NCBI GenBank assembly: GCA_030141605.1
Contig: JAQGDQ010000223.1
Span: 194,704 to 258,703, forward strand
Source: Tubiluchus corallicola
Taxonomy: Eukaryota; Priapulida; Priapulimorpha; Priapulimorphida; Tubiluchidae
DNA length: 64,000 nucleotides
Direction of reading: 5' to 3'
Position numbers and translations under genes: made by a program. The notes under the pieces are model-generated. The model saw only the letters and a list, made by a program, of their open reading frames with translations, searched no databases and had not been told where the DNA came from. Positions 12,629 through 23,500 of this stretch are shown one piece after another. How positions within the stretch are numbered: position 1 is the first letter of the stretch; each line of letters begins with the position of its first letter.

Positions 12629-14466
12629 TATTATTATTATTATTATTATTATTAGCGGCGGCAGCAGCAACATGAACATGTAATGAATACGATAATATTC
12701 AGAGAAGAAACTCAAAAGAAATGAATTTTCACCTAACAAGGTTAATCTTAGAGCCTTTTTGTTTCTTATTAACGTACATAGAGATGACATTAAAATGATC
12801 TAGATACTCGCTAAGTTAGGTGGCTAACTTCTTCAACCAATTACGGGCGTGGCACTTTTCTTTGGCTTTGGTTTTGGCCGTTCCTTTCCTCATTCATATC
12901 AAGTACTGTTGATGTTGATTTAAGCGACATTACCAAATTTGAAAATTTTAGCACACGGCTCACGTTCTTTTTGATAATAGATGCTGACTGCATATAATAC
13001 ATACAAAAGTAGCTATAATTTAGTTTCATTACTAGTTTTTTTATGTAGAAAAACGCATTGCTGCCATTACTCACCATCCATATAATGTAGACTATAACAC
13101 TGATTACTCGCACCACTGTGCCGAATCTGTGCTGGAAATACTGTAAAGAAACAATACTTTGATATTTATTACATTCAAAAAAATATTCTGTCGCGAAAAA
13201 CGAAGACATGTAAATATTTTCCAAATTTTTAGGCACACGATACAACTGCTTTAGGCAGATCATCATTGTAGGATGTCCCAGATGCAGGCAAGAAAGATAG
13301 ATTAATTCATTGTTGGACCTAAGACTTCTAACAGATATCGTAGGTTAAGCATAATTGTGAAAAAATATTTCAATTACTAAAGTTAATGTTGCGTAAAAGA
13401 ATTATTTGCAAGGCAGAAAATAACAATCGCAAAAATTTCAAGATTTTGCAGAGCTATGTTGTTTTAAAATCGTTTTCTCAATAATATTTCTAATTAAGTT
13501 CATTACAACAATCGTAGTTAAGAATGATTTGGCTTAACACACTTGAAAAATATAGTTTAAACTTATTTGTTTATTGTGGAATTACAAGACAGACTGCGTC
13601 CGATAGAGGTATCTCCACGGTGCAAGTGCTGAGTGCAAAGTGCTAGTAAAAGAATAATGGGCATCACAACTAATAATTATCATACTCGATTCGATAAACC
13701 AATTGACTAAATTACAACCAGCAAATGGTGAAAAATAGTTTGGAATAAACATTATAGTATCGGTGGCCTTGCTAGAATACGTATAAAACCAGTCTATATT
13801 TAAAAAAATGAACCAATTTTTAATAAAGTGGAGTTTACATGTATCAAAACAACGACTAAGTAACACAAATATTTCAAGTTGATCGGCCGCCCTCAAACTT
13901 AGCAGTTAAACACTTTTACGTACTGCTATTACAGCTGGTTCTTAGCAATGTAGGCCTGCGGGCTATTTATAGACAGTTTAATACATATTATATTTATAAA
14001 CTTAAATGTTTTGCCAGGCAAGTTGTTTTCCAATGTTGCTACATAGGCAATATCTCAGCTATCGAGTTAATGTAACGTTTATAAGTTACTGTAACGCTGA
14101 TGTTATTAGACAAAAAATTACCTCGTATATGCTGACCATTTCCAGCTCATAGAAGATAGGCAAAAACAAATGGGCGCACAAGGGACATGCAATGATTGGT
14201 CCGAAATAAGACCAGGATAATAATGTTCCAAAATTGTACATTTCTGCCGGTGCCCCTAAAATTCCAATAGTCGACAGGAACGTTGCCACCATTGAAAATA
14301 CGACGGGCATGATAGGCATGTTCTTGTTCGCTTGCAGGAACTCTTTTGTTGTTCTCTGTTTTCCACCGGAACAGGCATAGTAGACCCCAATGACAGCCGC
14401 GATACTGAGACAAAAAGCGAACACGATGTAATCGAACACAGCGAACTGGCGAACGTTATCAGCCAT
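1807..14466 (-). CDS. SLC5A8-like: SLC5A-family sodium-coupled transporter (SMCT/SMVT type), partial at 3' end
   Basis: This is a plasma-membrane sodium/solute symporter. Family members SLC5A6, SLC5A8 and SLC5A12 carry vitamins or monocarboxylates. I read nine minus-strand coding exons: 14466-14122, 13140-13075, 10464-10413, 8214-8147, 6112-5958, 5195-5055, 4351-4222, 3922-3834 and 1934-1807. All have GT-AG borders and matching phases, giving about 391 of the usual 600 or so residues. Seen motifs include VFDYIVFAF in TM1, [49 protein letters not shown] and [14 protein letters not shown]; the Ser/Thr-rich STVSS stretch is the usual sodium-site region of TM8. The start chosen (MADNVRQF, 14466) fits the short family N-terminus; an in-frame ATG at 14580 would add 38 residues. 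The last exon ends in phase 1 at a GTAGGT donor, so the remaining exons should lie left of this window. The substrate and exact paralogue cannot be assigned. Confidence 0.9.
2088..3469. repeat. 24-bp minisatellite, about 57 copies
   Basis: The unit resembles TCGATAATGTGTCAGCGTTC plus TCAG, in tandem across 1.38 kb. Variants are CAGCGTTCTCA, CAGCATTCTTA, CATCATTCTTAGTCC and CATCATTGTTA. Neighbouring blocks alternate two variants (for example near 2136-2230 and 3200-3310), as expected from unequal exchange. Because 24 is divisible by three, the array stays open in several frames on both strands; one frame gives a repeated SAFSVDNV octapeptide over about 450 codons. It sits in the SLC5A intron between exons 3922-3834 and 1934-1807, with no splice or start context that would make it coding. 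Confidence 0.95.
6779..7026. mobile_element. MITE-like element with CATAGGCGTACG ends
   Basis: The left end reads CATAGGCGTACGAACCCCTC; the right end reads as the reverse complement CATGGGCGTACTGG. Both subterminal parts carry CCCCTCCT and CGGGGAATC/CGGAAAAATC words. The element is about 248 bp, noncoding, and lies in an SLC5A intron. The superfamily is not clear. Confidence 0.5.
7560..7880. repeat. Dispersed repeat, copy 1 (paired with 18330-18565)
   Basis: It shares the order of AGTATAGGCTGCAGCC, CCTCAAG.TTGAGAA, CACTGCT, then a run of about 34-bp units such as TTTGAGATAAGGGGCC and TTTGAAGCTCTTTATC with copy 2. The internal units are themselves tandemly repeated about three times. No coding capacity is seen. 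Confidence 0.7.
8345..8420. repeat. (TAA)n microsatellite, possible LINE tail
   Basis: AAT/TAA triplets run for about 75 bp, followed by CTTTATTTAAAG. Such AT-triplet tails are typical of CR1/L2-type LINE 3' ends, but no LINE body could be attached to this one. Confidence 0.6.
8860..9800 (+). mobile_element. Degenerate non-LTR retrotransposon (LINE) reverse transcriptase
   Basis: Translated fragments in shifting frames match the order of LINE RT motifs: [19 protein letters not shown], then [46 protein letters not shown] and the catalytic AYADDEAL. The thumb-like region [13 protein letters not shown] and [17 protein letters not shown] follows up to about 9760. Stops and frame changes (for example after KLFSKL at 9174), plus an internal deletion between YADD and GHKVTTNL, show it is dead. 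It lies in an SLC5A intron in the opposite orientation to the gene. It resembles the family at 48770-49125. Confidence 0.85.
10020..10115 (-). mobile_element. tRNA-derived SINE
   Basis: On the minus strand: an A-box-like TAGCCTGCTGTAG, a tRNA-Gly-like anticodon arm CCCGCCTTCCGTCTGGG, then a B-box GTGAGTTCGATAC. The promoter order and spacing are those of a tRNA-derived SINE head. An AT-rich tail with TA repeats extends to about 9890. It is inside an SLC5A intron. Confidence 0.65.
12431..12655. repeat. Compound CAN trinucleotide microsatellite (CAC/CAT/ATT)
   Basis: About 225 bp of CAC, CAT and TTA triplets, ending in a pure ATT run and GCGGCGGCAGCAGCAAC. It lies in an SLC5A intron. The long ORFs of Thr/Ile or Val/Met seen here are repeat artefacts. 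Confidence 0.9.
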
Positions 14467-17400
14467 TCCGAGCGTTTGTCTCACAAACCACACCACTAGC
14501 AGAATCGAGAATGAACTGAACTTCACACACAGCAACAACCATCCAAATGTCCGTGCCCCGGTGGTGGCACGATCGCGCAATCACCAATGTCGCTTTCTCT
14601 AATGTTGTCGCTTACGGCTGAAAAATGACTACAGACAATATACGCTGAAATAATTAAGGTGACCACGCCCATTCCTGGCTTGCTGGGACATTTCAGCTAC
14701 ACTTGGCTATCACAGCCAAGATATTACACTTGGGAAGTGCTTTTTGATAATAGTTATTATAGATAAACTAATGCGTAACGATAAACTTCAATTTCATCAT
14801 TTTTTGCAAAAATTACTCATTGGGAAAAAGTGAAGAGAGAGAAAGAGAGGTAGGAGTTAAAGGATAGGAAGGAAGAAGAGAGGAAGAGAAGGAAAGAGAA
14901 GAGAACGCACTCATCTGAGTTTAACATAGCTGATATTTTTTTATAAAACGGCTAGGCAATGAAAATTTTGTATTACTACTGCTACTGCTGTTGCTAGCGC
15001 TATCGCCACCACCACTGTTTTTTTCAGAAAAACAAGAAGCCGTGGAATAGTGTAGCTTCCGTTCATCATCATCACATGCCCGTTACGTCTATTGTAGACA
15101 ACGGGGCAACAGAATTCTAAAATAAAAAAAAATCCGCCCAAAAGACAGGAAAACACAGTAGTAATCCAGCAGAAAATTAATCGACTGTTACGCCAGTGGC
15201 TTGTCAGCAACACGTCCTTACTTCAGATGGAAAAGAATAACCTGTACATCATAATTAACATCGTGTACGTGTTACGTCATTACAGCCATAGCCAATTTAT
15301 ACCCCTCAAGTTCAGTTACGGTGAGATGGCTCTGACGGTTTTAAGATTCTCAAAAAGACCTTAAAGGTTTCCAAATAAAATTCTGTGTAAAACTTAAATT
15401 AGAAAGAATTTTGCTCCAGTCTTAAGACCTAGTGAAATATGATTTAGTTTCAGAATTACAAACTAAGTAGTGTACTAGATAAAGTCGAACCGCGCTGCAA
15501 TTGATATTGAAAAGCTGAAGAAGAGGATAAAGTTGCTTGCAAACATGTTTTGCTTCTTTCAAAGTGGCTTACAGGAATATTGACATTTATGCTTAATTTT
15601 CGTGGACATCAAGCTATTTAATATGTTTTGAACCCACCATGAGTGAACAAAACAGAAATCATTTTTACTTGTTTAATCAAATGTCATTCTTTGTAACTCA
15701 TGACAAAGGCAAAGGGGCACACCCTGTCTGAAGTTCTTGAATGGCAAGTCAATGCAAATTTGCAAATAAACATTGAAAAATTCACGGTCAAACATGCACG
15801 TTGATTTTTTTATGTTTTTTTCCAAAAGCACTAAACTGATGCTATTGACTTAAACTTGCAATGAATTATAATTTTTGAAGGACGAGTAAATTCGTTTTTG
15901 TTGCATTTTTGTTACTAGCTAGTGTTAATGAAATGGTTTTCACTCTTGTTACAAAGGGTGCTAGGACGTGATTATCTCGCTTGAAGACGAAACCGAGGGA
16001 GGATTGGGGTAAAAACTGACATAACCACTGAAGGAAAGACATTAAATTTTAAATAAAGAAATGCTATTTTAATAAGTAGTGGATTTTGATTTCTGACTGT
16101 AAGAAGTGAAAAGAAAAACCACAGCTAGATTAAGGTATGAAACATTATAAAGATTAAATTACTAAAAATACCTTTGTATGTAGGCCTACTTTTATATTAT
16201 ACGTTTACATTATATCTACTTATGATAACTTTCAAATTTAACGCGCCTACAATTTCTGACATCCTGCACGTTGTCAATATACCAATATACTGTGTGACAA
16301 TGGGTCGCCGGAGGAGCCTGCACGGGGTTTTCTATGTACCTTGCAAGTATCTTGCATGGTATACCTGCAGCGGTCAGGTTGAAGACCGCAAATACTGCAT
16401 AGACGCGGAGACAGAACCTAAATATTTATAGGGCAGGGACGGCACACCACATTAATATACAGGGGCGGATACAGGTTTCAGAACAACGGTGGGCTTAACA
16501 GGAAAGTAGTTAGGGGGAATGGGGGAGCAATGTAAGCTACCCAGCGAGGTCCATCCGGGCAACAATACGTTTTGCTGCATTTAAGACCACCTTTCTGCCT
16601 TCTAGAAGCCATTTCCTCAAGGAAGTTCACTAGTTTATAAAACATGTTGTCAACTCACCTTTTACTCAAAAATACATACCAATATTTTGATATACACTAT
16701 ACAGCATACATGATGTATATAACTTTCATCTGTTTTCTTGGGCCCACCTCCTATACCAGTTGAAAAGGTCGAATATGTCAACTTTACGAGCTACTTGTGT
16801 AACTGCTTCTTCGTGAAGTCAGCGCCTGAACCATGCCAGATCTACGTGTGAGTAGCAGAACACAGGAAATGGAATGTTGTTGTTGAGGTTTGTTCGCTTT
16901 TCTCGGACAAAAAGAACTGTCCAAACCCTGGCTAGCAGGCTGCAGGTCCACCACTAGGGTACACCAGTAATTTCACACACCCTGGTGCTGGGCCAACATC
17001 AGCACAGCAGTGGGATTTGTCAGGCAGACGAGAACTTATTAGCCAGTAAGGAAGATCATCTAGGTGTGGGAAAACGTTCCTAACCCGGGCAGATGCAACT
17101 GGTCAGCCCAGAATAACAACTTTTTATTAAATCACTTCCTGCCTCTGGAGACGATTCTATCGAAGCCATGGTAGCTAAATATGACAGCAAGCCCCTACCT
17201 GACCATCTTATCACAATAGCCGACAATTGAGAAAGAGAGAGTACAGCTGGCTCCAAATGGTCTTGTACTAATAACAACGTGTAAGAAACTATAATTATGT
17301 ACGGTAATTGCAGAGTAATCGTAAAGTGTAGAATTGTAATGTTATCTGTTGCTGTGTTGGGCTGACTGCCATTTTGTCACAGACTGAGTGTAAGCTGATG

Positions 17401-17689
17401 GTGTGATGAAGAACATTGGAGTAAACGAATCCATGTAAGACGCCTTCATTGCATTGCGCATGTACTAAGACTATCTCAGGAAACTTTGCTTCCTATAATA
17501 CTACGTAAAGCTCTTGAAACGACAAAAAGCCGAGAGGGGGTCAGCTATTACCGTATATGCTGTAAATATAGATTGCAAAAAGATTTAGCAACATACAACT
17601 TTAGATTTTAGGACGACGCATCGTGGGCAGTAACGCCAGTCAGCAATGCCTACCATCAGGACCTCGTGCCAAGCTTTAGTGCGTATAAA

Positions 17690-17908
17690 GTGCCGTTTAA
17701 GTAGCATCTGGATGCGGATGCGTTTGGGGGCTACGGCGTAGATAAAATCGATTTATATTGTTTTCAATGCACCCGTTTATACAGCCCGTGTATGCGTTTT
17801 TCTTGTTCTGCAACTATTCCTATTGATTTTTTCGGCAAACCATTTCGCATGCTGTTAAGCAGTAGAAACCGCATCTGCATACGCATCCGGATGCTAAATA
17901 AATGCCAC
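17690..17908. mobile_element. MITE with GTGGCGTTTA-type inverted ends, copy 1
   Basis: The left end GTGCCGTTTAAGTAGCATC and right end (reverse complement GTGGCATTTATTTAGCATC) are inverted repeats, each followed by CGGATGCG-like words. The core TTCAATGCACCCGTTTAT also occurs in the copy at 59880-60057. Length about 219 bp, noncoding. Confidence 0.7.
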
Positions 17909-18329
17909 CTAACTTGACTTAAGCACGCAAACGACGACGAATTATTGTTATACTTCTAACAAAATAGTTTATTTGTTTGTCAGTAGAGGTACAAGTAGCT
18001 TGCTTCTGCCTGTGCTGTCAAGACTTCGTTTTGTCCCATTATAGTCATTTCATCAAAACTTGAAATCTCTATAAAATCTACACATAAAAAGCAGTTAATC
18101 AAATAATCTGTATTTATAACACAAAGAATTAAATGAACAGGACTACATCATGAATTCAAAGCCACAAGGTTCTACTGTGAGACAACTGCTAGCTTAAGTA
18201 TCACAAAAACACAGAGAGTAATAATGTTGGTCTAAAAACACCGAACAAATGAAAAATGCTGTACAACTTAAAACACAGAAAATACTTACAAACCACCAGC
18301 AAAGCTGCTGTATTACAGTTACTGGTTTA

Positions 18330-18565
18330 CCTATAGGCTAGTGTAGGCTGCAGCCATGGCCCCTTAAGCTCGGGAACACACTTTGCACTGCTGAATAATC
18401 CATATAACTTAAATTATAATTTCAGCTTTAAAAAGTCTTAAAAATTCAACTTTAAAGTTGATCCTCACTGTTTGAAGCGTCTCATTTGAGACAAAGGGTC
18501 TTTGTTTGAAGCCCTTTATTGGAGATAAGGACCCCTCTCTGAAACCCTTTATTTGAAATATGGGG
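18330..18565. repeat. Dispersed repeat, copy 2 (paired with 7560-7880)
   Basis: It begins TAGGCTAGTGTAGGCTGCAG and carries GGCCCCTTAAG, CACTGCTG and three units like TTTGAAGCCCTTTATTGGAG, in the same order as copy 1. Together the two copies define an unnamed repeat family with an internal tandem block. Confidence 0.7.
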
Positions 18566-19262
18566 CCCACAGCTATGCAAGTGTTGCTGAAATATATCAT
18601 AAGTAAAAATATTCACGATGAGTGCTAGCAAATTATAGAGTGGCTCTGTCATAGGGGGCCCATAATTTCATTAGCCTAGGAGCCCTAAAAGGTCTGACCC
18701 TGTGCATAATCAAATTTTCCACTCACAACATTACAGAAATTGTACATGTTTGATGCGTAATATAAATTTAGGAACAAAAAGTATCTGAACAGAACACGAA
18801 ATCTGTGATATTACAAATATAATGCAACTTAGTTTTTTTTAAAACCGATGAATAAACAGTGTATACAGACTTGCATAAACTTCTATAATTATAGTCAAAT
18901 GTGAGTTGGCCATTATGTTAAAATGCTGAATGAGGAAATATATACATACCTCAGCTATCATAGCTACTGACTTACAATCTAATTGCTATAATATGCACAT
19001 TCATCACAACAACAATATTATTAAGATAAACATATATGTTTAATGTTAACATACTAACTTATAGCTATTTACATTTTCAATTGATAAAAAATAAACAGAA
19101 ATTATAAAATCATCGGTGCCTCACAACCTCAGTTTAATGCAGCACATTTGTCAAATCTCCAAAAACCACTTATGTTATACATGTATCATATCATAATTGA
19201 AAATGCAAGTAGATTATGCACATAGTTTTCTTTTTTATATTATAATTACATTTTCTTGGGAA

Positions 19263-19352
19263 AAGTGTCCCTCACAGTGTACCCAGAAAAAAATAAGTCT
19301 ATGGTTTATTTTGGCTCTTAATCTTATTTTCGAGAAAGTAAAAACGAGGGAC
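19263..19352. repeat. Short inverted repeat, possible mini-MITE
   Basis: AAGTGTCCCTCAC at the left and CGAGGGACACTA at the right are inverted and about 90 bp apart. Only about 10 bp pair, so the call is weak. Confidence 0.35.
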
Positions 19353-20184
19353 ACTATTTAATCTAAAAAGAGTTGCTGGGCACATTCACATTTTTTACTC
19401 ATAGAGACTTTGCATAATTGCTATAATGACTCAGACATGTTTAAAAGTTTGTGCAGTCAACGTGAATGCCACTTACTATGTCATTTTCGCTTCACAAAAG
19501 CAAATTCATTCTGAGTCAAGAGTAGATTTGGAGTTGTTTCAGTTTCCTGTTCACAGTCAGTCGAGTCTAGGAAGTGATTTGGGCCAGATGAGGAGAATTA
19601 CAATACTTTTTAGTTTAATGGCTTAATTTTACCTTGGCATTTGCTTGCAGCCAGTTTCAATGACAAGTCTGGATTGCAGTTGCATTCCTGGTTCGCAGAA
19701 TTTGTATTAAAAACAAAACAAAAAACCTTTGGCAGGTAGGGCATGCATGTTTTAACTTCTAGAGATCTAAAATTACCAATTACTGATTACTAACTGGAAT
19801 ACAATTAGGTAAAATGCAGTGTGCATTAGTTAAAATAAAATATGAAATAAAAAATAAATGTCAGCAACTTCCTGACCTAAGTTTTGAAATCATCATTTGA
19901 TTCCAAAGTGAAATAAAGTTGCTTCAAGTGACATGAAAAGCGAAGACTGAAAGATATAATATATTAGTATATTATGACAGAATGCTAGAAATTTTAATGC
20001 TATAGAATGTTTTTTTATATTTAACTAATCAACGTAGACAGAGCTATACTAAGTTTTACAAAAATTCGTTTAAAAGACAAAAATAGAAAGTAAATGCTAC
20101 ATTTACCACTGTTTGGTATGAACAAAATATAGTTTTCTTTATCGTGAAATGGGTAACCTTTTATATGTAGACAAGTGCAAAATA

Positions 20185-20285
20185 CAACCAAACCTCATTA
20201 TAACGCCTCTTATATAGAGCAAAACTCTGTATAATGCTAACTTTTTCTGGTGTCCCAAAGTGGGAAATATAAAGAGGTTTGACTG
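20185..20285. mobile_element. 101-bp pogo/Tigger-like MITE with TA flanks
   Basis: Left end CAACCAAACCTCATTATA, right end reverse complement CAGTCAAACCTCTTTATA. Both are flanked by TA, the target used by Tc1/mariner/pogo transposases. It lies just beyond the likely PRC1 polyadenylation site. Confidence 0.7.
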
Positions 20286-20307
20286 TATCCACAGAATGTT
20301 CACACAT

Positions 20308-20313
20308 TTTATT
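20308..20313 (-). promoter_or_regulatory. Candidate PRC1 polyadenylation signal AATAAA
   Basis: AATAAA on the minus strand, about 210 bp after the PRC1 stop codon at 20524-20522. Confidence 0.4.
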
Positions 20314-20521
20314 GGTGCAAATGAGAATAATATAGCTTAGCTAATGACAGAATTGTGCATTTCACAGTCACACGTGCTGTCTTTCTTAACAAGATATTCT
20401 CCTAGGTACTTTTTAATAGCAATTATGCTCTTCCTTGTGGAGCTTCATAAGCTTACTCTACTCGTATCTGAAGCGGACAGAGTTGCAACTTTATAAAGGT
20501 TTTCACAAAAGTGTGCATCAT

Positions 20522-23500
20522 TTATGGGTGCTTGCGAGATAAAGCATTACTGTTCTGTATTGTGCTGCTCTGAAAGTATTCCTTTGAGTCTCGTTTCAGT
20601 CCTTTCTGCAATAGCAAAAGAAAGAAAAAGTGAAATAAAAGCAGTTGCACGGACTAGTCAAAGCTCTTTTACCCTAATATCATCCGTATTATATGTAAGC
20701 TTCATTTTGCATTTTCCTAAAAAACATTTTGTGGTAAAAATCCCTAAAATCCAATATTTAGCAATGATTTAACAACAAAAACACACTAAAATCTATTGTG
20801 AAACCTAAAATCTTTTTAAAACCAAGCTTTCTGATAGCAAAAATCTTTAGCCAGAGTACTGAATATGAAAGTATGGAAGACATAAATCAACTGAAATAAA
20901 ACCAGCAAAAATAATGAAATATTTCACTGTGTTGACTACACTTTTGTTTCAGTTACTTTCAATGGATTTTTAAAAGAATGTTACTGAATTTACAGTGTTT
21001 GGAGTGTTTTTGTTAACTGGTTAAGTCTAGTAACTACAGTTTACATATATTTTTGGAAAATTTAGATGCAACACATCAAGTGTTTTTACACTAGGAGCTA
21101 TCTTGTTTTGCTATATTATTGAAATAGCTCCAGATCAACATATTTTACTTCTAAAATAGTTCCTAACAATATCAGTAAAATGTTTTCAAATAAATGATGT
21201 TAAAAACCCACAACCCACAATTATCATTAATTAAGTATGAAAATAATTATGGAAAACAAAAAGGAAGTACAGTAAATTACAATATCATAATTTTGAAGTC
21301 AAACTGCATTTGCTTATACGTACTTATAATACACATAATTATACGTAATAATAGTAACAACAACAACAATACAAGAGCAGTACACAACTTTACAACAACT
21401 AAACTCATGAGAATATGAACCACTAAGAGTTTCTATAGGCTCAAAGTGACTTTAGTAGACACCTAGCTGACCCCAATCAGACTATTTACTTTCAACTTAA
21501 AAGACCACGGAATGGTCTGTGATTTATAGAGCTACTTTTAATAGAGGTCCATTACAAGGTTATGTAGGTCAATATCACGACTTATGGTAGTAAACATGAT
21601 GAATTTTAGTTTTCAGTTAAACTCCAATCTCACAAGTGTTCAGGTATTGCATGGAAGATGTACCTGGGGTTTTACAAAAGTGGGATTCATTAACATCCAG
21701 AGATAGGAGTCAGAATGTGAAAATTAGGGTAAACATCGTTGCCACGTAACTACCCTTACAGTATTAGACTAGAAGCTTATGTTTTTACACATTTGTCATA
21801 TTGTCACTCCTGTTTCACCTGCCTTCAGTATGACAGTATTGTCGTTAGTCAGTAAGCCTTATCTATTGTTTGTTGTTTTTGAAAATCCCAGGTGTAATTT
21901 TGTCATTTCAATAAGTCAAATTATGACCTTGAGACAAAAGATCAAGGTCAGCAAACAATTTCCAGTTTCTGGTACAAACAAAGTACAGATTAAAGCAATC
22001 GGGTACTCATGTTACCATTCCAGATGAAGTGTTAGTCATATTGCAGACTCTTCAGCTTATGAATTTATCGTAAACAACAGTCTAGTTTACAAATAAAACT
22101 CAGTCAGTTTAGTCTCTACATACAGAGGAAATGGAAACAGCTATTAATATGCAGAATATCAGCTGATAATCCAATTATAGACTTAGAAATGTTTCAGTGG
22201 AATGTATTGGTACATGCTATACAAAAAGCAAGTTGGATAATTTAGATGAAGGTGAGAAAACTTACCGTAAACTCCATATAGCCCACAGCACTACTAGCAA
22301 CAGACATAATTGTGCCGTCCGACTTTGCTTTGTTTATGGGAGAAGAACTTAATGGTAGCTGCCTGTCTCTAAATGCTCTCCGACTGCGATGTGAACCGGC
22401 ACTATTCATCGGGGTCGTCCTCTACAAAAAGGATAAAACTGGTAAAAAATTGCACTAAGAAGTTAAAATAATGTTTCTCTTTTTTATTAAAAAATATGCA
22501 AAGTTGAAAGTTTTGTGTATAGAGAAAAGTTTAGCAAATTTTTACTATAGGATTTACATTTTGCTCAATCTCACTGTTCTATCACTTAAACACTTTGTGG
22601 ACAGGACTCATTACTAAATACAGTTGACCTTGGATATAAGGTACTCGCTTATAAGGGACCACCAACACTGGTCTTGATTTTTCATAACGTTTTTCCTGAG
22701 TAAAAATCTTCGTATATAAGGTACTCGGATATAAGGGATTTTCGGTTATAAGGGACGATATCTTCAGGTCCCACGTAATAGAAACCCGGGTAAATTACCT
22801 GACATATAAGGGGCCCTATGTTCAAAACAAAATTGATCGATTTTTAACCTCAGTTTTTCGCAAACTCCGCCTTAGAACAGCTCAGTTTCCGCTGTCATAT
22901 ATATCTCACATCACTGAAGGAGCTTCCTACATACCGTTTGCACTGAATGTGTAGCAATAATCCATAAAAATATGGGTATAAGTATAGAAAAGTACAGGTC
23001 TAGATACACCCTCAGTCTGACTCAACTTCGGCTGTAAGGGACTTCGGATATAAGGGACGGTTTTTCCCGGTCCCGAGGTGTCCCTTATATCCGAGGTTGA
23101 CTGTATTATCACTTTAACAGTAGTACAAAGGCTACAAAATGCTTCTGAATTGAGATATTAGTATGCATTCTCTATGTAAGATAGCATGGAAAGTGTGCCA
23201 ATATCATTGATAGATCATGATCATAATCACAAGCACGAAATGGAGATGGAAAAGTTGGAAAACTTTTCGTGGAAAAAATCTGCTAGTGTGTGGAATAGGC
23301 TTAAATTGCCCAGAAAAAGAAGCATTTGAGCTTTATCAGTTCTAGAATAGGAAAACTTTATGATAATCGAAGGGCAATGTATAGTATCCAATTGTTATGA
23401 AAACTTAAAATATCTAAGAACGCTGCTACATAGTTATAGCTGCACCTATACATTACCATCACAATACAGTAACATTACCATTATTAAAAATCAATTATCT

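Larger units (their letters stand above)
14467..20521. other. Gene-poor interval between the SLC5A 5' end and the PRC1 3' end
   Basis: No exon chain could be built on either strand. The interval holds a purine-rich AGAGAA stretch (14830-14905), a possible hAT-type end (CAGGGGCGGATACAGG near 16463), a MITE with 28-bp-class ends (17690-17908), the second copy of a dispersed repeat (18330-18565) and a short inverted repeat (19263-19352). The SLC5A promoter should lie in its left part, but no TATA box or other clear promoter was seen. Confidence 0.5.

Noticed and set aside
12399-12790. Thr/Ile-rich and Val/Met-rich ORFs
   Set aside because: They are translations of the CAC/CAT/ATT microsatellite.
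14941-15213. 90-codon minus-strand hydrophobic ORF upstream of SLC5A
   Set aside because: No homology recognised and low-complexity composition. The SLC5A start at 14466 already gives the expected N-terminus.
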